Assembly (NCBI RefSeq): GCF_005222695.1 | Contig: NZ_STGG01000048.1 | Coordinates: forward strand, 231,042 to 295,041 | Direction: 5' to 3' | DNA length: 64,000 nt | Source of the DNA: Massilia sp. HP4 | Lineage (GTDB): Bacteria > Pseudomonadota > Gammaproteobacteria > Burkholderiales > Burkholderiaceae_D | Part shown: positions 33,579 to 41,926 of the stretch, one piece after another | Layout of the letters: each line of letters opens with the position of its first letter | Numbering within the stretch: position 1 is the first letter of the stretch | Made by a program: the position numbers and the translations under genes | Notes under the pieces: model-generated | Database searches by the model: none | What the model was told of the DNA's origin: nothing | Seen by the model: the letters and a program-made list of their open reading frames with translations, nothing else

Positions 33579-34160
33579 TTACTTCAGCAAGCCTGCAAGC
33601 TCGACCGCGGTTTTCACCTGCATCTTGTCGAAGATATGGGCGCGATGCACTTCGACCGTGCGCATGCTGATGCCCAGTTTATCCGCCACCACCTTGTTCA
33701 TCATGCCGGCCAGGATCAGGTCGAGCACTTCGCGCTCGCGCGCCGACAGGGTCGCCAGGCGCGCCTGCACGCCGGCCGAGGTCGCAGCCTTGCGCGAAGC
33801 GGCCAGCGCTTCCTCGACCCGGTCCATCAGCTGGTTGTCGTTGAACGGTTTCTCGAAGAAATCGAAAGCACCGCGCTTGAGCGAATCGACGGCCATCGGC
33901 ACGTCGCCGTGGCCGGTCAGGAAGATCACGGGCAGGCGCGGCAGCAGGCCGCGCTTGAACAGGTCGTCGAAGACGGCGATGCCGTTCATGCCGGGCATGC
34001 GCACGTCGAGCAGGACGCAGTCGCCGCTGACGTCGAGGTCTTGCAGGGCGTCGAGGAATTCCTGGCCGCCCGCATAGCCGCGCGCGGGCAGGCAGCGCGA
34101 TTGCGCCAGCCAGGCGAGCGAATCGCGAATGACTTCTTCGTCGTCGACGATGTGCAGCAT
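33579..34160 (-). CDS. DctR/FixJ-type response regulator
   Basis: A 193-residue two-domain regulator. The receiver domain (residues 1-115) contains the acidic pair in HIVDDEEVIRDSL, the phospho-acceptor Asp in LLDVRMPGMNG and the Lys in DFFEKPF. A LuxR/FixJ HTH follows (LSAREREVLDLILAGMMNKV and RTVEVHRAHIFDKM). The start at ATG 34160 gives the expected N-terminus. It lies 94 bases downstream of the sensor kinase gene, and both are divergent from a TRAP solute-binding protein gene. Control of C4-dicarboxylate uptake is likely, as for DctSR systems; this is inferred from context. Confidence 0.88.
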   Translation of the reverse strand: MLHIVDDEEVIRDSLAWLAQSRCLPARGYAGGQEFLDALQDLDVSGDCVLLDVRMPGMNGIAVFDDLFKRGLLPRLPVIFLTGHGDVPMAVDSLKRGAFDFFEKPFNDNQLMDRVEEALAASRKAATSAGVQARLATLSAREREVLDLILAGMMNKVVADKLGISMRTVEVHRAHIFDKMQVKTAVELAGLLK

Positions 34161-34254
34161 GCAGGTCTCCGTAGTGGCGGGATGGGGTTCCCGCCTTGTT
34201 CTTGTCGTAAATATGGCGCGTCCAGCGCAGCGTTGGCGCGCCGCAGACCGGATT

Positions 34255-36264
34255 TTAGCCCAGCGCCCGGCTTGCCGCTTGGGCCGGCAGCGAAAAAGTG
34301 AACACGGTGCCGCCGGCCGGGTGCGGCGCATGGCTCAAGGTGCCGCCGTGGAACTCGATCGCGGTGCGGCAGATCGACAGCCCCATGCCCATGCCTTCGG
34401 CGCGGGTCGAGTAGAACGGCGAGAACAGGCGCTCGGCCACTTCGGGCGAGATGCCGTGGCCGCGGTCGATCACCGAGACCGCTACTTGCCCGTCGGTATG
34501 GACTGCCTCGATGCGCAGCACGCGCTGGTCGGGCACGGTGTCCTGCATGGCCTGGATCGCATTGCGCGTGAGGTTGAGCAGCACCTGCTCGAGCAGCACG
34601 CGGTCGGCCAGCACCGGCGGCAGGCCGGGCGGCAATTGCACCCGCAGGGCGACGCCGGCCTGGCGCGCTTGCAGCTCGATCAGGGCGTGCACATTGGCGA
34701 TCACGCTGCGGATCGTCACTTCCTGGCGCAGCGGCTCGCGTTTTTTAACAAACTCGTGCACGCTGCGGATGATCTGGCCGGCGCGCTGGGCTTGCTGACG
34801 GGCTTGTTCCAGCGCATGGCGCAGCATGCCCGGCTTGACCTCGTCGCCGGTGCCGGCGGCGCGCTCGAGCATGTTCAGGGCCCCTACCGTGTAGCTGGAA
34901 ATGGCCGCCAGCGGCTGGTTCAGCTCGTGGGCCAGCATCGACGACAGCTCGCCCATCGTGGCCAGGCGCGCGCTGGCCTGCAGTTTTTCTTCTTGCTGGC
35001 GGTTGAGTTCCTCGACGCGCTTGCGGTCCGTGATGTCGAGCACCGAGCTCATCCAGCCGGTATGGCGGCCGTCGACATCCACCAGCGGCGCCTCGAACAC
35101 CAGCACCGGCACCCGCGTGCCGTCCGGGCGCTGGAACACGGTCTCGAATTGCGGCGTGACCTTGCCCGACAAGATGCCCTGGAAGCGTTCCTCGTACTCG
35201 GCCGTCGCTTCCGGCGCCCAGTAGGCCATCGGCGGCTTTTTGCCGATCAATTCCTCGGGCGGGTGGCCGACGATCTGGCAAAAGGCCCGGTTCACATAGG
35301 TGACGCGGCCTTCGAGGTCGCGCGCACGCAGGCCCGTGAGCAGCGAGTTTTCCATCGCCGTGCGAAACGCCATCTGCTGGCGCAGCGCGGCTTCGGCAGC
35401 CAGGGTGCGCGAGATATGGCGCCACAGCGCGGCCAGGCTCATCAACAGGCCCAGGGCCAGCACGATCACCGAGCCCACCAGCAGGTTCGGCAGCAGCTGC
35501 GGCGCGCGCTTGACGCTGTCGGTCGACAGCACCAGTTGGGCGCCGGGCAGGTCGAGTTCGCGCCGGTGTGTATAGATGCCGCGTCCCGGACCGCCGGAGG
35601 CGCGCCGCGCCACCGTCTGTTCGTCGGTGTCGATCAGGGCCAGGGCATTGTCCTGAGCGAACCACCAAGGCACGGTTTCGTCGAGCAGCACCTGCAGGCT
35701 GTAGGTCGCCACCAGGCTGCCCACGAACTGGCCGTTGCGCAACAGCGGCAGGTAGAAGTCGATCAGGCCGTGGGTGGACGGCGTCGCGCCATACGGTTCG
35801 CTGTAGCGGCCGCGCCGGATCGAGCGCGCCATCTCGCCGGCCAGGGCCGTGGCCTCGGGCAGGCCGGCGGCCGGCAGGTCGGCGCCATGGCTGGCCTGCA
35901 CCACGCCATCGGCATCGCTCCACACCACGCGCACCAGCTCGGGGCCATTGACGAACATCTGGCGCAAGCGCGCCTGCAGTTTTTCCGGCGGCAGCGGCGC
36001 GACCACCAGGTCGGCGCCAAGGGCGGCCAGGGCGTCTTCGCTGCGCGCCAGTTCGAAACGCAAGGTCTGCTCGACCCACAGCGTATCGGCGATCAACTGT
36101 TCCTGGCGCTCGTTGCGCTCCATCTGGCGCGCCTGCCATGGCAGCCAGATCAATACGGCGAGGAACAGCAGCACCAGCAGCATCGGCACCAGCCAGCGCC
36201 AGAACCGCCAGGCGCGGGTGCGCGCGCGCGGTTCCGACATGGGCTGGACGAACGGAATTTTCAT
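34255..36264 (-). CDS. DctS-like sensor histidine kinase
   Basis: A 669-residue membrane kinase. Membrane helices lie at about 24-44 and 270-290 and flank a periplasmic sensor region of some 225 residues, double-PDC-like as in dicarboxylate sensors. A cytoplasmic PAS domain follows (GRVTYVNRAFCQIVGHPPEE). The dimerisation domain has the H-box ELSSMLAHELNQPLAAISSY, and the ATPase domain has NLTRNAIQAM and GMGMGLSICRTAIEFHGG. It autophosphorylates and passes phosphate to the adjacent regulator. Divergent placement from dctP suggests it senses the solute that protein binds. Start at ATG 36264, with AGGA 8 bases upstream. Confidence 0.88.
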   Translation of the reverse strand: MKIPFVQPMSEPRARTRAWRFWRWLVPMLLVLLFLAVLIWLPWQARQMERNERQEQLIADTLWVEQTLRFELARSEDALAALGADLVVAPLPPEKLQARLRQMFVNGPELVRVVWSDADGVVQASHGADLPAAGLPEATALAGEMARSIRRGRYSEPYGATPSTHGLIDFYLPLLRNGQFVGSLVATYSLQVLLDETVPWWFAQDNALALIDTDEQTVARRASGGPGRGIYTHRRELDLPGAQLVLSTDSVKRAPQLLPNLLVGSVIVLALGLLMSLAALWRHISRTLAAEAALRQQMAFRTAMENSLLTGLRARDLEGRVTYVNRAFCQIVGHPPEELIGKKPPMAYWAPEATAEYEERFQGILSGKVTPQFETVFQRPDGTRVPVLVFEAPLVDVDGRHTGWMSSVLDITDRKRVEELNRQQEEKLQASARLATMGELSSMLAHELNQPLAAISSYTVGALNMLERAAGTGDEVKPGMLRHALEQARQQAQRAGQIIRSVHEFVKKREPLRQEVTIRSVIANVHALIELQARQAGVALRVQLPPGLPPVLADRVLLEQVLLNLTRNAIQAMQDTVPDQRVLRIEAVHTDGQVAVSVIDRGHGISPEVAERLFSPFYSTRAEGMGMGLSICRTAIEFHGGTLSHAPHPAGGTVFTFSLPAQAASRALG

Positions 36265-36333
36265 GCAACAGTCCTGTATTGGTTACACTGTCCAGCTGTT
36301 GTGGACGTCCACATTAGAAAGAATCAAACCGTC

Positions 36334-37323
36334 ATGCAGATCAAGACCCTGGCGCTCTTCGCGCTGGCCGCGGCCGCGAGTTTCAATGCCTGGGCGCAGG
36401 AGCCGATCGTCATCAAGTTCAGCCACGTGGTGGCGCCCGACACGCCCAAGGGCCGGGCCGCCGAGCGTTTCAAGGAGTTGGCCGAGCAAATGACGCGCGG
36501 CCAGGTCAGGGTGGAAGTGTATCCCAACAGCCAGTTGTACAAGGACCGCGAGGAACTCGAGGCCCTGCAACTGGGGGCGGTGCAGATGCTGGCGCCCTCG
36601 CTGGCCAAGTTCTCGCCGCTGGGCGTGCGCGAATTCGAAGCGTTCGATCTGCCCTATATTTTCCCGGACAAGGCGGCCTTGTACAAGGTGACCGAAGGCA
36701 GGATAGGGCGCGACCTGCTGCGCAAGCTCGAGCCCAAGGGCATCACCGGCCTGGCATTCTGGGATAACGGCTTCAAAATCATGTCGGCCAACCAACCGCT
36801 GATCTCGCTCAAGGATTTCGAGGGAATGCGGATGCGTATCCAGGCATCCAAGGTATTGGATGCGCAGATGCGCGCGCTGGGCGCCCAGCCGATGACCTTG
36901 GCTTTTTCCGAAGCCGCTCCCGCCCTGCGCGACGGCGTGGTAGAGGGTACCGAGAACACGCCGTCGAATATGTACACCCAGCGCATGCACGAGACGCAAA
37001 CGCACCTTACGGTGTCCAACCACGGCTATCTGGGTTATGCGGTGATCGTCAACAAGAAATTCTGGGATGGCTTGCCGACCGCCACCCGCAATACCCTGGC
37101 GCGCGCGATGCGCGAGGCCACCGCTTACGAGAAAAAGATCGCCCAGCGCGCCAACGACGATGCCATGGAAGCCATCCGCCAGGCCGGCACCACCGTCATC
37201 CATACGCTCACGCCAGAGCAGCAGGCCGAATGGCGGCGCGCCATGCAGCCGGTGGTCGGGCAAATGGAGAGCCGGATCGGCAGGGAGACCGTGCGCGCGA
37301 TCTTGCGCGAGGTCGCGCGCTGA
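36334..37323 (+). CDS. TRAP transporter solute-binding protein, DctP family
   Basis: A 329-residue periplasmic protein with a signal peptide (about residues 1-21, ending SFNAWA). The DctP fold follows: IVIKFSHVVAPDTPKGRAAE, VEVYPNSQLYKDREELEAL and GTENTPSNMYTQRMHE. The conserved Arg that usually clamps the carboxylate group lies in MRMRIQASK. Such proteins deliver C4-dicarboxylates or related acids to the DctQM permease. No dctQ or dctM gene follows: the next CDS is ogt, after a candidate RNA gene. It may therefore supply a distant permease or act as a co-sensor for the divergent DctS-like kinase. Confidence 0.9.
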   Translation: MQIKTLALFALAAAASFNAWAQEPIVIKFSHVVAPDTPKGRAAERFKELAEQMTRGQVRVEVYPNSQLYKDREELEALQLGAVQMLAPSLAKFSPLGVREFEAFDLPYIFPDKAALYKVTEGRIGRDLLRKLEPKGITGLAFWDNGFKIMSANQPLISLKDFEGMRMRIQASKVLDAQMRALGAQPMTLAFSEAAPALRDGVVEGTENTPSNMYTQRMHETQTHLTVSNHGYLGYAVIVNKKFWDGLPTATRNTLARAMREATAYEKKIAQRANDDAMEAIRQAGTTVIHTLTPEQQAEWRRAMQPVVGQMESRIGRETVRAILREVAR

Positions 37324-37435
37324 GGGCGCAGCGAGTCATGCGTTTACCTGATTTCCACAAGCACGTTTTGTTTATAAGTAAAATAATTTTCCAAATTTGT
37401 GGCTGAAAGGATACATTTTCTGCAAGCATTTGCGT

Positions 37436-37652
37436 TATCATGGGGCCCATGCGCACTGTAGTGGTGCGCGGCAGTGCCAAGAACAAGCAACAGTAGCGGC
37501 ATGCAAGGTTTTTGGGGGAGCATTGATAAAAGCACGGTATTCATACCGGAGACATTCGAGGAGACACCACGTTTGACAGAAGTCGCTGGCAAGATCCGGC
37601 GGCCGGAAACGTGACCCGAATTGGAGCGCACCCGCGGGTGCGCTTTTTTTTC
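37436..37652 (+). ncRNA. Candidate structured small RNA with intrinsic terminator
   Basis: The gene-free stretch 37324-37734 begins AT-rich and contains a -10-like TATCAT (37436-37441). A structured segment follows: hairpin GCGCAC/GTGCGC (37451-37469), hairpin CGGTAT-TC-ATACCG (37535-37548), and a 7-bp closing pair CACGTTT/AAACGTG (37568-37574 with 37607-37613) around a CCGG hairpin. It ends in a terminator (37626-37652). Five GGA motifs (near 37517, 37548, 37560, 37605, 37623) recall CsrA-binding sRNAs, but the resemblance is weak. No -35 hexamer is clear. It does not match 6S, tmRNA, SRP or RNase P RNA as far as I can tell. Confidence 0.45.
37626..37652 (+). terminator. Strong intrinsic terminator
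   Basis: GCGCACCC-GC-GGGTGCGC followed by nine T residues: an 8-bp GC-rich stem with a perfect U-tract. It lies upstream of ogt and far (over 300 bases) downstream of dctP, which supports an independent transcript ending here. Confidence 0.85.
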
Positions 37653-37734
37653 GCCTGAACAGTCCAATCGCTGGTCGCGTGCACCGCGTCCGGTTAAGAT
37701 GCCTGGGCAACGCCTTTCCCAGTCGCCCAGGAAG

Positions 37735-38259
37735 ATGAAGACCAATCCCGCCAGCCAGATTTTCAATGCCATCGTGCCCGCTCCCTTCGGCGCGCTGGGC
37801 ATCCGCACCGCCGACGACAAGCTGCGCGAAGTGGTGTACCTGCCGCCGTCCTTCGATGAGAAAAGCGCGGACAGCGCCATTGCCGAACGCAGCGCAGAGC
37901 AGCTCGCGCACTACCTGCTTGATCCCGATTTCATCTTCGACCTGCCGCTGGCGGACGCCGGCACCGAGTTCCAGCGCAAGGTGTGGCAAGAAATCAGCGC
38001 CATCCCGCGCGGCGCCGTGCGCACCTACGGCCACCTGGCCAAGGTGATCGGCTCGCATCCGCGCGCCGTCGGCCAGGCCTGTGGCGCCAACTGGTTCCCA
38101 TTGGTCGTTCCCTGCCACCGGGTCACCGCATCCGGCGGCCTGGGCGGCTTTTCGAACCAGAACGACGAAAACGGCTTCCACCTTTCGGTCAAGCGCTGGC
38201 TGCTGCGGCACGAAGGCGCCACCGCCGCTCCATGGCAGCAGCAGTCGATCTGGCCCTGA
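37735..38259 (+). CDS. ogt: Methylated-DNA--[protein]-cysteine S-methyltransferase
   Basis: A 174-residue suicide DNA repair protein that removes alkyl groups from O6-alkylguanine. The active-site cysteine is in VVPCHRVTASGGLGGF. The DNA-binding helix-turn-helix precedes it (GTEFQRKVWQEISAIPRGAV and RTYGHLAKVIG), with the arginine finger in HPRAVGQACGAN. The ATG at 37735 has AGGA close upstream; an in-frame ATG at 37699 is possible. The 3' end overlaps xerD by 28 bases, so the two are co-transcribed. Confidence 0.92.
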   Translation: MKTNPASQIFNAIVPAPFGALGIRTADDKLREVVYLPPSFDEKSADSAIAERSAEQLAHYLLDPDFIFDLPLADAGTEFQRKVWQEISAIPRGAVRTYGHLAKVIGSHPRAVGQACGANWFPLVVPCHRVTASGGLGGFSNQNDENGFHLSVKRWLLRHEGATAAPWQQQSIWP

Positions 38260-39134
38260 TCGACGAGTTCTGCGACACGCTCTGGCTGGAACAGGGCCTG
38301 GCGAAGAACTCGCTCGACGCCTACCGGCGCGACCTGCGCCTGTTCGCCGGCTGGCTGGAGACCACACGTCCCGGCCGCGGCCTGCTGGCCGTGGGTGCAC
38401 AAGACCTGTCCGCCTATTTCGCCGACCGCCATCCGGAGTCGCGGCCGAGCACGGCCAATCGGCGGCTGTCGGTGTTCAAGCGTTTTTATGGACTGGCGCT
38501 GCGCCGCGGCCAGATCGCGGACGATCCCTGCCTCAAGATGCCGTCGGCGCGCCAGCCGACCCGCTTCGTGCATACCTTGACCGAGGACCAGGTCGAGGCC
38601 TTGCTGAAAGCGCCCGACGTTTCCACCCCATTGGGTTTGCGCGAGCGCACGATGCTCGAGCTGATGTATGCCAGTGGCTTGCGGGTATCGGAACTCGTGG
38701 CTTTGAAGCTGGTCGAAGTGAGCCTGAACGATGCTGTCTTGCGCGTGACCGGCAAGGGCAGCAAGACGCGCCTGGTGCCCTTCGGCGAAGAGGCACGGCG
38801 CTGGCTCGAGCGCTACCTGAAGGATGCGCGCGGCATCATCCTGGGTGGCCAGGTCGACGACGCGCTCTTCGTCACGGGCCGCGGCGGCCCGATGACGCGC
38901 CAGATGTTCTGGATCCTGGTCAAGAAACATGCGCAGAAGGCCGGCGTCACCGGGCCGCTGTCGCCGCACACGCTGCGCCACGCCTTTGCCACCCATTTGC
39001 TGAACCATGGGGCTGACCTGCGCGTGGTGCAATTATTGCTGGGGCATGCCGATATTTCGACGACCCAGATCTATACCCACGTCGCGCGCGAACGCCTGAA
39101 ACGCCTGCACGCCCAGCACCATCCACGGGGATAG
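38232..39134 (+). CDS. xerD: Site-specific tyrosine recombinase XerD
   Basis: A 300-residue tyrosine recombinase that, with XerC, resolves chromosome dimers at dif under FtsK control. The N-terminal SAM-like domain contains LAKNSLDAYRRDLRLFAGWL. The catalytic set is complete: Arg in ASGLRVSEL, Lys in TGKGSKTRLVP, His-x-x-Arg in LSPHTLRHAFATHLL, then LLGHADISTTQIYTHV with the nucleophilic Tyr. The ATG at 38232 lies inside the end of ogt, a common arrangement in related bacteria. No sign of a phage integrase role. Confidence 0.93.
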   Translation: MAAAVDLALIDEFCDTLWLEQGLAKNSLDAYRRDLRLFAGWLETTRPGRGLLAVGAQDLSAYFADRHPESRPSTANRRLSVFKRFYGLALRRGQIADDPCLKMPSARQPTRFVHTLTEDQVEALLKAPDVSTPLGLRERTMLELMYASGLRVSELVALKLVEVSLNDAVLRVTGKGSKTRLVPFGEEARRWLERYLKDARGIILGGQVDDALFVTGRGGPMTRQMFWILVKKHAQKAGVTGPLSPHTLRHAFATHLLNHGADLRVVQLLLGHADISTTQIYTHVARERLKRLHAQHHPRG

Positions 39135-39213
39135 GTTAAGCCTTCGAGCGCTGAGTAGTCCATAATGACTGTGCAAATGCAGCATTCCTCCAATTCACTA
39201 CAGTGAGGTGACT

Positions 39214-39438
39214 ATGGCACGTAACAATTTTTCGTACGAAAAACGCCAACGAGAACTCGAAAAGAAACGCAAGGCAGAAGACAAAGCCAAGCGCAAGCAG
39301 GACGCCAAGAACGCACCGGCAGAGGGCGAGGCCGCCCAGCCGGATGGCGATGCCGACGGCGAAGAGGAGGGCGAAGAGGAGGGCGCCACGGAAGGCGCAG
39401 AACGCTCTCCCGCCGCGGCGCCGTCGAGCCTGGCGTAG
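39214..39438 (+). CDS. Small charged protein with basic N-terminus and acidic tail
   Basis: A 74-residue protein: MARNNFSYEKRQRELEKKRK opens a strongly basic helical half. A Gly/Ala and Asp/Glu-rich half follows, containing a run of glutamates. It looks like a short coiled coil with a disordered acidic tail. A GAGGT Shine-Dalgarno before the ATG at 39214 supports expression. Proteins of this type are widespread in beta- and gammaproteobacteria without an assigned function. The following 271 bases carry nothing I can identify. Confidence 0.65.
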   Translation: MARNNFSYEKRQRELEKKRKAEDKAKRKQDAKNAPAEGEAAQPDGDADGEEEGEEEGATEGAERSPAAAPSSLA

Positions 39439-39709
39439 CTGCCACCAGACGGCAATGGGATTGCGCGCGTGCTCCGTCGAGTCGACGATGGAGCCCCTGG
39501 CGCATGATGGAACTATAAGCATCAACAACGGTCTGAGCCATCTGAATGCGACAAGCTGCCAGTTGGCCGGTGCGAATGGCGGTATGGCGCGACAAAGCGC
39601 ATGCCGCCCTGCCGTTTGCGAGCTCGCAAACGGATCGTCGCGCGACGGTATAACAATGTCGGTGTTGTCTGCCTGATTATTGTCATTTCCAAAGCGAAAG
39701 GTCGTTGTC

Positions 39710-41818
39710 GTGAACAACCCATTGCCGGAGCCTGGCCCACACACGCCCACCCCGCTGGCTTGCGCCGAGCCTGGCGGGAATGGGGCGAATGCCTTCGGCT
39801 GGCTTCATCATTTCGTCACGGCGCTCGAGCTGGCGCCGGCGGTCGCCGTGCACTCGATCGACCTGGCCGGCACCATCCGCTTCTGGAACCGCGCCAGCGA
39901 AGAACTGTACGGCATCCCCGCCAGCGAGGCGGTCGGCAAGCCTTTCCGCCAGCTGGTCGAGCACCTCGACCGGCAAGAAGAATTCGACGGCGCGATCGCC
40001 GCGATCTGGCGCAGCGGCCAGGCGCCGCCGGCGCGTGACTGGCAGGTGCAAGCGCGCGGCGGCCGGCGCCACTGGGTCTATTCCAGCCACTACCCGGTCA
40101 TGCACGACAGCGTGATGCAAGAAGTGTTCTGCATGGAGGTCGACATCACGGCCCGTAAAGAGGCCGAGAGCAACCTGGCGCAGGCGGCCCAGGTGTTCCA
40201 GAACGCACGCGACGCCATCATCATGATGGATGCCGAATACCGGGTGCGGGCCGTCAACGGCGCCTTCACCAGCATCACCGGCCACACGCCCGAGCACATC
40301 CTCGGCCAGCCGCTGGCCGCGCTGGGCTGGGACGCCGACGACGGCTTCTATGAGCGCATCTGGTCCGAGCTCGACGGGCAAGACCACTGGGAAGGCGAAC
40401 TCGCCAGCGTGCGCAGCAATGGCGAACGCTATCCGGCGCGGGTGGCGCTCACTGCCATCCGCGACGCCCACGGCGACGTCGCCAGCTATATGGCGATGCT
40501 GACCGATATCAGCGAGCGCAAGCGGCAAGAGGAGCAGGTGCGGCACCAGGCCGAACACGACGCGCTCACCGGCCTGCCCAACCGCATCCTGTTCCTCGAC
40601 CGCCTGCACCAGGCGCTGGCTACCTGGCGTCGCCAGCACCACCGCTGCGCGGTGATGTTCCTCGACCTCGATAAATTCAAGGCGGTCAACGACACCCTCG
40701 GCCACCAGGCCGGCGACGCCGTCTTGCGCGAAGTGTCCGCACGCCTGCGTGCCTGCGTGCGCCGGGTCGACACCGTCAGCCGCCTGGGCGGCGACGAATT
40801 CGTGGTGCTGCTGGCCGATATCAAGGGCGCCGACCAGGCCGCACACGTGGCCGGCGCCGTGACCCAGGCGCTGGCGCGGCCCATCGACGTGGGTGGCCAG
40901 CAGGTCGCGCTATCGGTCTCGATCGGCATCTCGCTGTGTCCCGACGATGGCAGCGAGGTCGAGGCCCTGCTGCACCATGCCGACGTCGCGATGTACCACG
41001 CCAAGCAGAACGGGCGCGACACCTTCCGCTTCTTCAGCCCGGCCATGAATGCGCACATGATCGAGCGGGTCGAGCTCGAGAACCGCTTGCGGCAGGCGAT
41101 CGAGTGCGACGAATTCGTGCTCGAATACCAGCCCGAGATCGATCTGGCGAGCGGCCGTGTCGCCACCGTCGAGGCCTTGCTGCGCTGGCGCCACCCGGAG
41201 CGCGGCCTGCTGCTGCCCCATCATTTCTTGCCGGTGGCCGAAGAATCCGGGCTGATCGTCCCGATCGGCGAATGGGTGTTGAAAGAGGCGTGCCGCCAGG
41301 CCAGCGCGTGGCGCGATGCGGGTTTTCCGGTCGCGGTGGCCGTGAACCTGTCCGACGGCCAGGTCGCGCACGCAGGATTGCTGCCGGCCGTCGACGCCGC
41401 CCTGCAAGGCGCTGGCCTCGCGCCGGCATCGCTCGAACTGGAAATCACCGAAGACGCGCTCGTACGGGGCGAGCCGGCGTTCGCGACGGCGATGGCGCTG
41501 CGCGCCCGCGGCGTACAGCTCTCCATCGACCATTTCGGCACCGGTACGTCGAGCCTGGAGGCGCTGCGCCGTTTTCCGCTCAGCAAGCTCAAGATCGACC
41601 GCAGTTATGTGGGCGACGTCGGGCACGATCCGGTCGACGCGGCCATGGTGCCGGCCATCATCGCAGTGGGGCGCAGCCTGGGCTTGCGGGTGGTGGGAGA
41701 GGGCGTGGAGACGGCCGAACAGCGCGATTTTCTGCGGCGGCACGGCTGCGACGATTACCAGGGTTTTTATGCCAGTGCGGCCATGGCAAAGCCCGATCTG
41801 TCACCGCATCTCGGGTAG
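39710..41818 (+). CDS. PAS-PAS-GGDEF-EAL cyclic-di-GMP signalling protein
   Basis: A 702-residue cytoplasmic protein with two PAS domains (about 35-155 and 160-280), a diguanylate cyclase domain and an EAL domain. The cyclase motif GGDEF is intact at 360-364, in SRLGGDEFVVLL. The EAL signature EALLRW is at 488-493, and the Asn, Glu and Lys blocks (AVNLSDGQ, LEITEDAL, KLKIDRSY) are kept. The usual DDFGTG motif reads DHFGTG (607-612), replacing a metal-binding Asp with His. Phosphodiesterase activity may therefore be reduced. Start is likely GTG 39710, with AAAGGT upstream; a TTG at 39680 is possible. The stop codon lies inside a palindromic repeat arm. Confidence 0.9.
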   Translation: MNNPLPEPGPHTPTPLACAEPGGNGANAFGWLHHFVTALELAPAVAVHSIDLAGTIRFWNRASEELYGIPASEAVGKPFRQLVEHLDRQEEFDGAIAAIWRSGQAPPARDWQVQARGGRRHWVYSSHYPVMHDSVMQEVFCMEVDITARKEAESNLAQAAQVFQNARDAIIMMDAEYRVRAVNGAFTSITGHTPEHILGQPLAALGWDADDGFYERIWSELDGQDHWEGELASVRSNGERYPARVALTAIRDAHGDVASYMAMLTDISERKRQEEQVRHQAEHDALTGLPNRILFLDRLHQALATWRRQHHRCAVMFLDLDKFKAVNDTLGHQAGDAVLREVSARLRACVRRVDTVSRLGGDEFVVLLADIKGADQAAHVAGAVTQALARPIDVGGQQVALSVSIGISLCPDDGSEVEALLHHADVAMYHAKQNGRDTFRFFSPAMNAHMIERVELENRLRQAIECDEFVLEYQPEIDLASGRVATVEALLRWRHPERGLLLPHHFLPVAEESGLIVPIGEWVLKEACRQASAWRDAGFPVAVAVNLSDGQVAHAGLLPAVDAALQGAGLAPASLELEITEDALVRGEPAFATAMALRARGVQLSIDHFGTGTSSLEALRRFPLSKLKIDRSYVGDVGHDPVDAAMVPAIIAVGRSLGLRVVGEGVETAEQRDFLRRHGCDDYQGFYASAAMAKPDLSPHLG

Positions 41819-41926
41819 GGTTGGCGGCTGTGCCGCCGACGCGGTGACAGTTAGCAGCAAGACCAACCCGCACGATAGCGGTGCCGATAACAATTACGCG
41901 TCGGCGGCATAGCCGCCGACCCTACC
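41814..41926. repeat. Pair of inverted REP-type units
   Basis: Each 30-base arm (41814-41843 and 41897-41926) is itself palindromic around GGCGGC-TGT-GCCGCC or its equivalent. The two arms are inverted copies with 28 of 30 positions matching. The centre is 53 bases. The left arm covers the stop codon of the GGDEF-EAL gene. The right arm encodes the last residues (RVGGYAADA) of the convergent EEP-domain gene. The unit resembles the hairpin at 63956-63978 and fits a BIME-like intergenic repeat. Confidence 0.75.

Noticed and set aside
34129..36333. Upstream extension of dctP to a 1064-residue protein
   Set aside because: The added part is antisense to the kinase and regulator genes; the signal peptide begins at 36334.
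37436..37652. 6S RNA or tmRNA identity for the structured RNA
   Set aside because: No tag-peptide region or tRNA-like end for tmRNA, and no clear single long hairpin with central bubble for 6S RNA.
38232..39134. Phage or island integrase
   Set aside because: The tyrosine recombinase is a housekeeping XerD by length, motifs and coupling to ogt; no att-like repeats were noticed nearby.
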